This document shows positions 24,634 to 33,178 of a stretch of DNA of 64,000 bases, in pieces. Within the stretch, counting starts at the first letter, position 1. Every line of letters begins with the position of its first letter. A program made the position numbers and the translations under genes. Origin of the DNA: Psychroserpens luteolus (GTDB lineage: Bacteria > Bacteroidota > Bacteroidia > Flavobacteriales > Flavobacteriaceae). Below the pieces are notes generated by a model, which was not told where the DNA came from, searched no databases, and saw only the letters and a list, made by a program, of their open reading frames with translations. Location: assembly GCF_021032705.1 (NCBI RefSeq), contig NZ_JAHVXI010000008.1, positions 112,780-176,779 of the forward strand, written 5' to 3'.

Positions 24634-26106
24634 ATGAAAAATTTCAAATTATTTCTTTTAAGCTTCGCCCTTATTGCAAGCGTTTTTACGTCATGTACAA
24701 ATGACGAACCTGTAATAGAAGATCAAAATATAGACGAAAGTGCGTCTATCACTACATCTCTATCAGAACTTAGATTACAATTTAACAATCAAGGAAACAT
24801 GATTCCTACAGAGAATCCAACAGGAAATATCGTGTTTGATTTCTGTTTTGATTTCGTATACCCAATTAACCTATCTTATAATAACGGGACTACAGTTGCT
24901 GTTGAAAGTCTTGAAGATTTAGTACAAGTTTTAATTAATTCTACAGATGATTTATACATCAATGGGATTGCTTTTCCTTTTGATGTCGAAACGTATAACG
25001 ATGATTCTGATGCTATAGAAGTAGTTACTATTAACAATGAAGAAGAATTTGAAGATCTTTTAGAAGACTGTGATTTTGATGAATTTGATTGTGAATGTGA
25101 TGACGAGTACGACCCAGTTTGTGTTGAAATCGAAGCTCCAAACGGAGAAGTATTCTTAATGACTTACCCTAATGAATGTTATGCTGAATGTGACGGATTT
25201 ACAGAAGATGATTTTTCTGAAAACTGTGAAGAAGATTACAATTGCCCTGGAGGGATTGAGTGCTTTACTTTTAATTTCCCACTATCTATTATTACAGATG
25301 ATGGCACAACTTTAGAAGTAAACTCACAAGAAGAATTAGATAATGCCTTATACAATTCATACTATTTTGATTTTGTATATCCAATTACCGTCACTCTTGA
25401 TAATGGCGATGTTGTAACGATAAACAACGAAGAAGAATTTGAAGACATCTTAGAAGATTGTTTCGATGAATATGATGATGACTGTGAAGAATGTGCAAAT
25501 ACGGCTGGTCCAGTTGTATGCGTTGAGTATGAAGAAAACGGTCAGGTGATAATCATTCCATTCCCTAATGCGTGTTATGCTGAATGTGAAGGGTTTACAC
25601 AAGAAGATTTTGTTGACTGTGGAGATACAGGTTCTGAATGTCTAGAATGTCTTGAAGAAGAAATCAATCCAGTTTGTGTAGAATATGAAGAAAACGGACA
25701 GGTATTTGTTACGACTTTCCCTAATGCATGTTATGCGGAATGTGAAGGGTTTAGTGCAGAGGACTTTATCGAATGTGACGTAAATAACCCATCGAACTGC
25801 TCTGAAGAAGATGTCGAAGGTCAATTAGTTGAATGTCAATTTTGGACCGTAACTATTGGAGATCAAGAATACACTTATGTGTTTGGTAGTGATGGTACAG
25901 TTACTGTAAGTCTGGCTAATGACCCAATAGCTTCGGGTACTTGGGAAGTATCAGCGAGTCCAGTTGGCGAGGTTGGTGTTAGTGTAAATACAGATTCAGG
26001 TAACTTTTCAAGTGTTTGGTTATTCTTTGACTGTGATAATCCAGAAGGACCAGAAGTAGTAAGTACGGCATCTTGGATACTAGATATATCTTCTGGATGT
26101 GAATAA
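24634..26106 (+). CDS. Lipoprotein with repeated Kazal-like and acidic modules
   Basis: A 490-residue lipoprotein (lipobox VFTSC; the Met at 24631 adds one residue). Two module types repeat. An acidic module containing FDFVYPI and INNEEEFED occurs twice (about 45-150 and 200-280). A Cys-rich module with PVCVEYEENGQV then FPNACYAECEGF occurs three times (about 160-195, 290-325, 345-380) and resembles Kazal inhibitor repeats (PVCG...TYPNxCxAxC). The C-terminal 110 residues contain a beta domain (LVECQFWTVTIGDQEYTY). Many Asp and Glu suggest calcium binding. It is divergent from the FecI/FecR/receptor operon. Protease inhibition is an inference from the Cys pattern. Confidence 0.75.
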   Translation: MKNFKLFLLSFALIASVFTSCTNDEPVIEDQNIDESASITTSLSELRLQFNNQGNMIPTENPTGNIVFDFCFDFVYPINLSYNNGTTVAVESLEDLVQVLINSTDDLYINGIAFPFDVETYNDDSDAIEVVTINNEEEFEDLLEDCDFDEFDCECDDEYDPVCVEIEAPNGEVFLMTYPNECYAECDGFTEDDFSENCEEDYNCPGGIECFTFNFPLSIITDDGTTLEVNSQEELDNALYNSYYFDFVYPITVTLDNGDVVTINNEEEFEDILEDCFDEYDDDCEECANTAGPVVCVEYEENGQVIIIPFPNACYAECEGFTQEDFVDCGDTGSECLECLEEEINPVCVEYEENGQVFVTTFPNACYAECEGFSAEDFIECDVNNPSNCSEEDVEGQLVECQFWTVTIGDQEYTYVFGSDGTVTVSLANDPIASGTWEVSASPVGEVGVSVNTDSGNFSSVWLFFDCDNPEGPEVVSTASWILDISSGCE

Positions 26107-26130
26107 AATTGATTGGTTTTAAGCTTGATA

Positions 26131-26172
26131 AAAAACCCTTTGGAATCCTATTGGTTCTAAAGGGTTTTCTTT
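26131..26172. terminator. Bidirectional terminator between the Kazal-like lipoprotein gene and dps
   Basis: Long hairpin: AAAACCCTTTGGAA pairs with TTCTAAAGGGTTTT (one G-T pair), followed by CTTTT; an A-run on the left makes it work for both convergent genes. Confidence 0.8.
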
Positions 26173-26193
26173 TAGATATAATATTTCTTAGAC

Positions 26194-26673
26194 TTAAATA
26201 CTTTCACCTAACCAGGCTTTCATCATCCATACCGTTTTTTCTTGCTCTGTAATAAAATCACTCATCATAGAATTAGTACCTTCATCATTAGCATTTCCAG
26301 ATTGTTCTAAAATTTGGCGCTCAATGTTTAATAATTCGGTTAAAGAGGCAACTATGAGTTTTACGGCCTTTTCATCTTCGGAAATATCTTTACCAACAGG
26401 GACTTTTGCCGCTTTTGTATAGTCTTCAAAAGTATGTAAAGGAGTTACACCTAAAGTTAAAATACGTTCTGCTATTTGATCGACTTTTATATTGGCATCA
26501 GTATATAATTCTTCAAACTTTACATGTAAGTCAAAAAAACGTTTTCCTCTAATATTCCAGTGAATGCCTCTTAAATTCTGATAATAAATCTGAAAATTTG
26601 CTAAAAGATGATTTAAATCTTCTGCAATTATTTGTGTTTTGTGGGTGTCAAGCCCTATACTATTTAGTGTCAT
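26194..26673 (-). CDS. dps: Dps family DNA-protection/ferritin-like protein
   Basis: A 159-residue ferritin-like protein of normal Dps length. The inter-subunit ferroxidase residues are present: HWNIRGKRFFDLHVKFEELY holds the His and the Asp/Glu set, with a further DQIAERI block. It should form a dodecamer that stores iron and consumes hydrogen peroxide while protecting DNA. It is transcribed divergently from oxyR, the classic peroxide regulator, which makes OxyR control very likely. Confidence 0.95.
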   Translation of the reverse strand: MTLNSIGLDTHKTQIIAEDLNHLLANFQIYYQNLRGIHWNIRGKRFFDLHVKFEELYTDANIKVDQIAERILTLGVTPLHTFEDYTKAAKVPVGKDISEDEKAVKLIVASLTELLNIERQILEQSGNANDEGTNSMMSDFITEQEKTVWMMKAWLGESI

Positions 26674-26696
26674 AATCTCTATTGTTTTTATTAATG

Positions 26697-26704
26697 CAAA
26701 TTTA
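26697..26704 (-). promoter_or_regulatory. Candidate -7 element of dps
   Basis: TAAATTTG on the minus strand, 23 bases upstream of the ATG, matches TAnnTTTG. The surrounding 100-base intergenic region is almost pure A/T and shows no unambiguous OxyR half-sites by eye. Confidence 0.4.
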
Positions 26705-26776
26705 TTTTATAATTAATTCAATTTATTATAGTTTTTATAAATAGTTTTTATATTTTTATAGTCTAAATGAATAACA

Positions 26777-27715
26777 ATGACAATTACACAACTACATTAC
26801 GTATTAGCGATAGCAGAACATAAGAATTTCACAAAAGCTGCCGAAAAGTGTTTTGTAACGCAACCAACTCTAAGTACTCAAATACAAAAATTAGAAGAAG
26901 AGCTCGATATACTCATTTTCGATAGAAGTAAAAAGCCTATAGAACTTACTGATGTTGGTAGAAAAATTGTGCAGCAAGCCAAAAACATAGTTGATGAATC
27001 TGATCGTATACAGGATATTGTAGATCAACAAAAAGGATTTATTGGTGGTGAATTTAAGATTGGGATTATTCCAACCATAATGCCAACGCTATTGCCTATG
27101 TTTCTCAAAACTTTTATTAAGAAATACCCAAAGGTTAAACTCAAAATTGAAGAGTTAACCACTGAAGAAATCATCACTAGAATTGTAGACGGACATTTGG
27201 ATGCCGCGATTGCTGCAACGCCCTTAGAGCATGAGGTAATAAAAGAACGTGTGTTGTATTACGAACCTTTTGTAGGTTATGTTCCAGATGATCACAGGTT
27301 AAAAGATAAGAAAAGAATTGAGGTATCTGATTTAGACATTAACGATATGTTACTTTTAGAAGATGGTCATTGCTTTAGGGATGGTGTAATCAATCTTTGT
27401 AAGGCATTTAAAACCCATGAAGATGATCAATTTCAATTAGAAAGTGGTAGTATAGAAACCTTAGTCAAACTATCTAATGAAGGTTTAGGAATGACACTTC
27501 TTCCCTATCTAAATACACTAGATCTTAACGAAAAGATGTCAACTAAATTACATCACTTTAATGATCCTTCACCAGCTAGAGAAGTAAGTATTATTTATCA
27601 CAAAAGTGAACTAAAAATGCAAATCATTGATGCATTACACAATGTGATCTCCGGTATTATAAGAGGTGCTATAGCATTTCAAAATGTTGAGATTATTAGT
27701 CCAAGAGCTAAATAG
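26777..27715 (+). CDS. oxyR: LysR-type hydrogen peroxide sensor OxyR
   Basis: A 312-residue LysR-family regulator. The N-terminal helix-turn-helix spans FTKAAEKCFVTQPTLSTQIQKLE, and the substrate-domain-like C-terminal part carries the redox pair Cys199 and Cys208 in GHCFRDGVINLC, at the same numbering as E. coli OxyR. This makes the OxyR assignment firm rather than a generic LysR call. Peroxide would oxidise the pair to a disulfide and switch on defence genes, most obviously the divergent dps. The ATG is unambiguous because the domain starts within three residues. Confidence 0.95.
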   Translation: MTITQLHYVLAIAEHKNFTKAAEKCFVTQPTLSTQIQKLEEELDILIFDRSKKPIELTDVGRKIVQQAKNIVDESDRIQDIVDQQKGFIGGEFKIGIIPTIMPTLLPMFLKTFIKKYPKVKLKIEELTTEEIITRIVDGHLDAAIAATPLEHEVIKERVLYYEPFVGYVPDDHRLKDKKRIEVSDLDINDMLLLEDGHCFRDGVINLCKAFKTHEDDQFQLESGSIETLVKLSNEGLGMTLLPYLNTLDLNEKMSTKLHHFNDPSPAREVSIIYHKSELKMQIIDALHNVISGIIRGAIAFQNVEIISPRAK

Positions 27716-27746
27716 ACTCTAGTTATTCATTCTAGAAAAAGTGTAT

Positions 27747-27778
27747 AAAAAAAGCGACTCGTAAGTCGCTTTTTTTTA
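27747..27778. terminator. Bidirectional terminator between oxyR and the 65-residue gene
   Basis: AGCGACT (27753-27759) and AGTCGCT (27764-27770) with loop CGTA, an A-run on the left and eight T on the right. Confidence 0.85.
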
Positions 27779-27973
27779 TTCATTTAATAAGATTAAACAT
27801 TGATCTAATTCTGGGTTCTGTAAGATTAAAGATTTAATATAAATCTTAAGCTCTTCAATTTCGTAAGGTAATAATCTTTGAAGTGCTTTTTGTAATTCTT
27901 TACAGAACAATGTAGCGTCGAAACTCACTTTATTAAGTACAGTTTTTGTGTACTCAAACATTGCTCTTGCCAT
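27776..27973 (-). CDS. Small conserved Bacteroidota protein
   Basis: A 65-residue protein beginning MARAMFEYTKTVLNKVSF with a central FCKELQKALQRLLPYEIEEL segment. Proteins of this length and sequence pattern are widespread in Flavobacteriaceae, but no function is known to me. It is largely helical, without a signal or membrane segment. It stands alone and shares a terminator with oxyR. Confidence 0.75.
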   Translation of the reverse strand: MARAMFEYTKTVLNKVSFDATLFCKELQKALQRLLPYEIEELKIYIKSLILQNPELDQCLILLNE

Positions 27974-28107
27974 TCTTTAATTGGGTTTAGGGTTTAAAAA
28001 AAGTAGATTTGCTTTATATGCTTTTATTTTAATTATTACATTCTAAATGTAGTAAAAAAAATGATTCCCTTGACGAACAGCCAAAAAATTTAACAGCCAA
28101 TTATATG

Positions 28108-28905
28108 TTAAAACCTATTATCACCATCCAATAAATCGCCTAAACCACCAAGTATACTGCCCTCTCCTTTACTATTACCACCTCTCGGTATAGAAGACAC
28201 AATACGACCTGCAAGTCTGCTAAATGGTAGGGATTGTACATAGACTACTCCAGGTCCTCGAAGTTTAGCAAAAAATAAGCCTTCACCTCCAAAAACGGTA
28301 TTCTTAATACCTCCAACAAATTCAATATCATAATCGATGTCTTGAGTAAAGCCAACAATACAACCTGTATCTACTCGTAATGTTTCACCAGCTTGTAATT
28401 CTTTTCTTGCCATGGTTCCACCTGCATGTACAAAGGCCATTCCATCACCTTCTAACTTTTGCATAATAAACCCTTCGCCACCAAAGAGTCCGCGACCAAG
28501 CTTTTTAGAAAACTCTATACCTACACTTACTCCTTTAGCTGCACATAGAAATGCATCTTTCTGACAAACAAATTTGCCATTATATTCTGTAAGGTCTATA
28601 GGAACAATTTTTCCAGGATAAGGTGAAGCAAATGATACATTGCGCTTTCCTGAAAGGTCATTATAAAAGGCTGTCATAAATAAACTTTCGCCTGTTAGAA
28701 TACGTTTTCCTGCACCTAATATTTTTCCGAAGAATCCTGTATCCTTTTGTGAACCGTCACCAAAAATAGTTTCCATTTTGATACCGTCGTCCATCATCAT
28801 AAAGCTTCCAGATTCTGCAATAACACCTTCTTGAGGGTCGAGTTCTATCTCAACATATTGCATTTCTTCTCCGTAAATTCTGTAATCGATTTCGTGTGAT
28901 GTCAT
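28108..28905 (-). CDS. AIM24 / TIGR00266 family protein
   Basis: A 265-residue beta-rich protein of the AIM24 family: [20 protein letters not shown] at the start, [20 protein letters not shown] in the middle and [20 protein letters not shown] near the end, rich in Gly. It has no signal peptide. The family forms trimeric beta-helical folds; its bacterial function is unestablished. It is followed on the other side by a DUF4442 gene on the same strand (65 bases upstream), and the two may be co-transcribed. Confidence 0.9.
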   Translation of the reverse strand: MTSHEIDYRIYGEEMQYVEIELDPQEGVIAESGSFMMMDDGIKMETIFGDGSQKDTGFFGKILGAGKRILTGESLFMTAFYNDLSGKRNVSFASPYPGKIVPIDLTEYNGKFVCQKDAFLCAAKGVSVGIEFSKKLGRGLFGGEGFIMQKLEGDGMAFVHAGGTMARKELQAGETLRVDTGCIVGFTQDIDYDIEFVGGIKNTVFGGEGLFFAKLRGPGVVYVQSLPFSRLAGRIVSSIPRGGNSKGEGSILGGLGDLLDGDNRF

Positions 28906-28970
28906 GGTTTTGTGTTTTTTAATTGATTACCTATATGTTTTAAGACGCTTGCATTTGTTACAACTCATCA

Positions 28971-29426
28971 TTAACTTTTAACCTTTAGCGTCCATTCAAA
29001 GTTAAAATCTGATACTTGCACGCCATCTTTATTTATTCCCTTCGAATTTAACCAAACGGTCTGCCCTTCTCCTGTTTCTATGGCTTTCTTAATGGCATCA
29101 TCAATGTCTTCTCCTTGATTACAGGTGAATGTAATTCTTCCCGTAGCCTTTTTAGTAAACGATCCATTATTACTGGCGACTAGCATAGATATGTTCTTTC
29201 CGCTTGACTTGATCTTAGACATGACCAAAGCACCTGTAGTTAACTCTGCTGCCATACCTTGTACCGCCCAAAACATAGACTTAAATGGGTTCTGATTAAA
29301 CCATCTATGCTTGACCGAAACCACACAAGTGGTATCACTTAAAGCTGTAGTACGTACACCACAAAAATATGCAGATGGTAATTTGAATAATAAAAAAGTA
29401 TTGAGTTTTCTTGGTGAAACTATCAT
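28971..29426 (-). CDS. DUF4442 domain-containing protein (hotdog-fold thioesterase-like)
   Basis: A 151-residue protein of the DUF4442 family, related to PaaI-type hotdog thioesterases. Recognisable parts are LPSAYFCGVRTTALSD, the segment NPFKSMFWAVQGMAAELTTG (where the family has its conserved Asn, Met and Glu) and ITFTCNQGEDIDDAIKKA. It may hydrolyse acyl-CoA thioesters, although many members are uncharacterised. The gene reads toward the AIM24-family gene and is divergent from the DUF4870 gene. Confidence 0.87.
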   Translation of the reverse strand: MIVSPRKLNTFLLFKLPSAYFCGVRTTALSDTTCVVSVKHRWFNQNPFKSMFWAVQGMAAELTTGALVMSKIKSSGKNISMLVASNNGSFTKKATGRITFTCNQGEDIDDAIKKAIETGEGQTVWLNSKGINKDGVQVSDFNFEWTLKVKS

Positions 29427-29482
29427 GTTTACTGGAAGTTTCAGCTAATTTATTGAAAATATTTGACACTACCATTTGTTAA

Positions 29483-29519
29483 TATTATGTTAAATTTAAG
29501 TACTATGCGTAACATAATA
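29483..29519. promoter_or_regulatory. Inverted repeat, candidate operator of the PadR/PspC operon
   Basis: Perfect 10-bp arms TATTATGTTA (29483-29492) and TAACATAATA (29510-29519) with a 17-base centre, directly upstream of the -7 element at 29534. The ATGT/ACAT half-sites recall PadR operators, and a PadR gene lies in the operon. Confidence 0.5.
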
Positions 29520-29533
29520 CCTGTTTTTAGACA

Positions 29534-29541
29534 TATATTTG
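29534..29541 (+). promoter_or_regulatory. -7 element of the DUF4870-PadR-PspC operon
   Basis: TATATTTG, a full match to TAnnTTTG, 29 bases before the DUF4870 start. No good -33 TTG; the inverted repeat sits where it would be. Confidence 0.5.
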
Positions 29542-29570
29542 TATAAGAAATTACTATATGTTTTAAAATC

Positions 29571-30017
29571 ATGCTAGACAATCATCAAAAAAACATCGCT
29601 ACATTCATCCATTTATCAACCTTTAGCAGGTTTATAATTCCTTTAGGAAATTACATTGGGCCAATTGTATTATGGATGGTGAACAAAGACAAATCAGAGT
29701 TTATAGATAATCATGGAAAGCAAGCCATTAATTTTCAAATAAGTATTTTACTTTATACATTAATTCTTGGTACAATATCAATTCCATTTTTCATTTTTAA
29801 AGTTTTCAACGGTATGGACTTTGTCGATTTTAATGGGTTTCATGATTTTCATATCAATATTGGACAACCCTCTCCTCTATTATATATAACTGGAGGTTTA
29901 GCTTTTTTAGCAATTATTGGGTTTATTCTAGAAATGGTATTTATAGTTATTGCGAGCTTAAAGGCTAGAGATGGCGAATTATATCATTATCCATTAACCA
30001 TCAACTTTTTAAAATAA
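29571..30017 (+). CDS. DUF4870 domain-containing membrane protein
   Basis: A 148-residue membrane protein with the DUF4870 signature: FIHLSTFSRFIIPLGNYIGP, then KDKSEFIDNHGKQAINFQIS, and three membrane spans. This family is regularly found with PadR and PspC genes in Bacteroidota. The gap to the PadR gene is 62 bases and contains a mini-ORF but no terminator, so co-transcription is likely. The function is unknown. Confidence 0.9.
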   Translation: MLDNHQKNIATFIHLSTFSRFIIPLGNYIGPIVLWMVNKDKSEFIDNHGKQAINFQISILLYTLILGTISIPFFIFKVFNGMDFVDFNGFHDFHINIGQPSPLLYITGGLAFLAIIGFILEMVFIVIASLKARDGELYHYPLTINFLK

Positions 30018-30050
30018 AATTTCATCAATTAACCATCAATCAATCAAAAA

Positions 30051-30083
30051 ATGAACAGTTTCACTTTAAAATCTCATTTATGA
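30051..30083 (+). CDS. Possible 10-codon leader ORF (MNSFTLKSHL) before padR
   Basis: ATG at 30051 follows the sequence AATCAATCAAAAA, the same leader found before the real start at 32367. The ORF runs ten codons and its TGA overlaps the padR ATG by 2 bases (ATGA), the geometry of translational coupling. It could be a leader peptide or a chance ORF; only position supports it. Confidence 0.3.
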   Translation: MNSFTLKSHL

Positions 30084-30418
30084 AGATAGAAAACACAAAA
30101 GCACAAATGCGAAAAGGCGTATTAGAATACTGCATTTTGTCGGTATTAAAAGATGACGATGCTTACGTGGCAGAAATCTTAGGCACGCTTAAAGACGCAA
30201 AATTACTTGTGGTAGAAGGGACAATTTATCCACTTCTCACAAGGCTTAAAAATGCTGGACTACTCAATTATCGTTGGGAAGAATCCACATCTGGACCACC
30301 AAGAAAATATTATGGTCTTACAGAAACAGGTCAGTTATTTCTAAAAGAATTAACTATTACCTGGAACGAATTACAAAATGCAGTTAATATAGTAACAAGA
30401 GAAAAAACTAAAAAATAA
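30080..30418 (+). CDS. PadR family transcriptional regulator
   Basis: A 112-residue PadR regulator: the winged helix begins MRKGVLEYCILSVLKDDDAY and ends with the wing TSGPPRKYYGLTETGQLFLKE. The short length fits the PadR-s2 group without a long C-terminal domain. It shares one base with the start of the PspC gene (TAATG). PadR proteins usually repress their own operon in response to membrane stress or small molecules; the inverted repeat upstream of the operon is a candidate site. Confidence 0.93.
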   Translation: MKIENTKAQMRKGVLEYCILSVLKDDDAYVAEILGTLKDAKLLVVEGTIYPLLTRLKNAGLLNYRWEESTSGPPRKYYGLTETGQLFLKELTITWNELQNAVNIVTREKTKK

Positions 30419-32277
30419 TGAATAAAACAGTCAACATAAATTTAGCAGGTATATTCTTCCACATAGATGAAGATGCATACTTAAAATTACAGCGCTATCT
30501 TGAGGCTATAAAACGTTCATTTACAGACTCTCAAGGTCGATCAGAAATCATATCAGATATTGAAGCTCGTATAGCCGAACTATTTAGTGAGCGTGTACAA
30601 AACGAAAGACAAGTTATAGGACATAAAGAAGTCGATGAAGTCATCACTATCATGGGACAACCAGAAGATTATCTAGTTGATGATGAAATCTTTGAAGATG
30701 AGCCTAAACGTTCATACTCAAAACGTAGTACGTCTACATCTAAAAAATTATATAGAGATACAGACAACTCTTATGTTGGAGGTGTTTCATCAGGATTAGG
30801 GCACTATTTTGGTATCGATCCGTTATGGATTCGTTTAATCTGGTTCTTATTAATTTTTGGAGCTGGTACAGGAGTTTTATTATACATCCTACTTTGGATC
30901 TTTGTTCCTGAGGCTACGACGACTTCAGAAAAATTAATGATGAAGGGCGAACAAGTCAATATTAGTAACATCGAAAAAAAAATTAGAGACGGTTTCGACA
31001 GTGTGTCCAATGCTGTTCAAAATGTAGATTTAAAAAAGCAAGGCGATAAAATAAAAGAAGGTTTCGAGCACGTTTCAGATTCTATTTCCGAAGGTGTAAA
31101 AAAAGCCGATTTACCTCGTCAAGGTGAACGTATAAAATCAACATCTAGTACGTTTTTCGAGACTATAGGAGATATCATTATGTTCTTTTTAAAGCTTTTT
31201 GCTAAATTCTTTGGTATTATTTTAATGATTGTTGGTGCTGTCACTATCATTTCATTAGTAATTAGTCTATTTAGTCTTAGTATACTTGATAACGTAAACA
31301 TTCCTGGAACTAATTTCTTCCATATTGCAGATGCTACTAATGTACCTGTTTGGGTCATGTCGCTACTTGTATTTTTCTTTGTTGGTATTATAGCATTTTT
31401 TATATTCTACCTTGGATTGAAAATATTAATTACCAACCTGAAATCTATTGGTAATCCTGCGAAATATACCTTATTGGGCTTATGGTTAATTTCATTTATC
31501 TCATTAATCATATTGTCTGCAAAATTCGGACTTAGTTTTAAAGAAGAAGGTTCTACAATTAAGACTGAAAAATTAGCATCAATTACAGCTAACGACACGA
31601 TTAGTTTACGAATGGATGACAATGATTTGTTCTCAAGAAATAGATACTATAGAAGCTATGGCTTTGACACAGCTTATGATGATAACGACAATAAAGTATT
31701 ATACTCTAGAGGTGTGAGACTTATTGTAAGATCAACTAAAGATAGTATTGGTAAAATTAGAGTAGAACGCAGTGCAAGAGGATCAGATTACAACAATGCT
31801 AAAAATAGAGCAGAACGTATCAGCTATAAATATGACTTACAGAATAACGAATTATCATTAGATAGCTACTTAACCATTCCTTTAGATGAGGCACGCAAAG
31901 GTCAGTCGGTTACTGTAACCGTTTATTTACCTGAAGGCGCTGTACTTTATGCAGATAAAAACACATACAACTATCATAGTAATGATTACTATTATAACGA
32001 CATTCTTGATCATAACATGGAAGAGCGTCATCTTAAAATCATTACCAATGGTGTGAAGTGTTTGGATTGTCCGGAAGATGATGAGTTTAGAACCGAAGTT
32101 GATATAGATGATGACGAGAACGGACTCGAAATTAACGAAGATGGACTAAAAGCAAAATCTGATAACAGCAGCCTAGAAATTGATGATGACGGAGTTAAAG
32201 CAAAAATAAACGATGTCAATGTCAATATTAACGACGAAGACGGTGTAAAAATAACAACCGACAATAACGAGAATTAA
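30418..32277 (+). CDS. PspC domain-containing membrane protein
   Basis: A 619-residue protein. Residues 1-100 form a cytosolic domain with IEARIAELFSERVQNERQV and IMGQPEDYLVDDE. The PspC domain (about 105-165) reads YRDTDNSYVGGVSSGLGHYF, then IRLIWFLLIF. A helical linker with repeated KxGDKIKEGFEHVSDSISEG follows, then three further membrane spans (about 245-375). The C-terminal extracytoplasmic part is rich in Asp/Asn and carries short repeats such as GLKAKSDN, GVKAKIND and GVKITTDN. The family senses envelope stress. It is the central gene of the operon. Confidence 0.9.
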   Translation: MNKTVNINLAGIFFHIDEDAYLKLQRYLEAIKRSFTDSQGRSEIISDIEARIAELFSERVQNERQVIGHKEVDEVITIMGQPEDYLVDDEIFEDEPKRSYSKRSTSTSKKLYRDTDNSYVGGVSSGLGHYFGIDPLWIRLIWFLLIFGAGTGVLLYILLWIFVPEATTTSEKLMMKGEQVNISNIEKKIRDGFDSVSNAVQNVDLKKQGDKIKEGFEHVSDSISEGVKKADLPRQGERIKSTSSTFFETIGDIIMFFLKLFAKFFGIILMIVGAVTIISLVISLFSLSILDNVNIPGTNFFHIADATNVPVWVMSLLVFFFVGIIAFFIFYLGLKILITNLKSIGNPAKYTLLGLWLISFISLIILSAKFGLSFKEEGSTIKTEKLASITANDTISLRMDDNDLFSRNRYYRSYGFDTAYDDNDNKVLYSRGVRLIVRSTKDSIGKIRVERSARGSDYNNAKNRAERISYKYDLQNNELSLDSYLTIPLDEARKGQSVTVTVYLPEGAVLYADKNTYNYHSNDYYYNDILDHNMEERHLKIITNGVKCLDCPEDDEFRTEVDIDDDENGLEINEDGLKAKSDNSSLEIDDDGVKAKINDVNVNINDEDGVKITTDNNEN

Positions 32278-32299
32278 CAATTCATCCTAATCAATCAAC

Positions 32300-32351
32300 G
32301 GTTCAGATATTTAAAATTTAACTAACCAACCATTTTTTAAATATTTGAACC
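32300..32351 (+). repeat. Large inverted repeat between the PspC and DUF4440 genes
   Basis: 32300-32315 pairs with 32336-32351 over 16 bp (GGTTCA then ATATTTAAA on the left; one G-T pair) around a 20-base loop. No T-run follows, so it does not look like a terminator. AATCAATCAA lies on both sides of it. Confidence 0.7.
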
Positions 32352-32366
32352 TTAATCAATCAAAAA

Positions 32367-33158
32367 ATGATACAGTTACTATATAAACTCATAATGTTCA
32401 CCGTAGCTTTTTACGGAATGAATATGTCACTTAAGACTCAAGTAGATGAACACAAAGAGATTTTCAATACGTTAAAAGCTAATGACAGTTTAATCTTTGA
32501 GCGCTCTTTTAATAAATGTGAAACACACTATTTAGAGCAATTAATTGCTGAAGATTTTGAATTCTACCATGATATTGGTGGACTTGAAACATCAAAAGAA
32601 GCCTTTATTGAAAGCATGAAAAATGGTATTTGCAATCCTAATAACGAAACCAGATCTAGACGAGAATTAGTGGAAGGCAGCCTTGAAGTATTTTTACTAA
32701 AAGATAAAGGCAATGTTTATGGTGCTTTACAGAAAGGAGTTCATAAATTCTTCGAAACTACCAACGGAAAAGAAGTTGCTGGTAGTATTGCTAAATTTTC
32801 ACATTTATGGGTTTTAAAAAACGAAAAATGGGTTTTAAAACGTGTGATAAGTTATGACCATAAAATGCAAGAACAACCTATTGTAGATGGTGTGGAGATT
32901 TCAAATGAATTATTAGACACTTACATAGGTCAATATCAAGCTAAAGAAACTGGTTTGGTTGTGATATCTAGAACAGAAAAAGGATTGCATATAAACGCTG
33001 GACAAATGAGTGCAGATATTTATGCAAAGTCTCCAACACTTTTTGCTCATAAGCAAGCACCTTTAACCTTTGAATTTGTATCTGACTCTCAGGGAAAGAT
33101 TACCAAATTCATCGTAAGAGAAAACGACAATATAGTTGAAGAAGCTATAAAACAATAA
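32367..33158 (+). CDS. DUF4440 / NTF2-like domain protein
   Basis: A 263-residue protein. The NTF2-like DUF4440 domain occupies about residues 20-165 (FNTLKANDSLIFERSFNKCE, FEFYHDIGGLETSKEAFIES, FSHLWVLKNEKWVLKRVISYD). A C-terminal domain of about 90 residues (LLDTYIGQYQAKETGLVVIS) resembles the beta-stranded tail attached to many such Bacteroidota proteins. The N-terminus is hydrophobic and may be a signal. The start follows AATCAATCAAAAA. It lies between PspC and GIN-domain genes without a terminator, so it probably belongs to the operon. Confidence 0.82.
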   Translation: MIQLLYKLIMFTVAFYGMNMSLKTQVDEHKEIFNTLKANDSLIFERSFNKCETHYLEQLIAEDFEFYHDIGGLETSKEAFIESMKNGICNPNNETRSRRELVEGSLEVFLLKDKGNVYGALQKGVHKFFETTNGKEVAGSIAKFSHLWVLKNEKWVLKRVISYDHKMQEQPIVDGVEISNELLDTYIGQYQAKETGLVVISRTEKGLHINAGQMSADIYAKSPTLFAHKQAPLTFEFVSDSQGKITKFIVRENDNIVEEAIKQ

Positions 33159-33178
33159 ATCATCAAAAAACAAAAATC

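Noticed and set aside
24501..24647. Longer form of the FecI-like sigma factor with a hydrophobic N-terminus
   Set aside because: The extra 49 residues are unrelated to sigma factors, a -7 promoter element lies within them, and a good ATG follows.
26674..26776. OxyR binding site between dps and oxyR
   Set aside because: Regulation is likely from the gene order, but the region is nearly pure A/T and no ATAG/CTAT half-site pattern could be fixed by eye.
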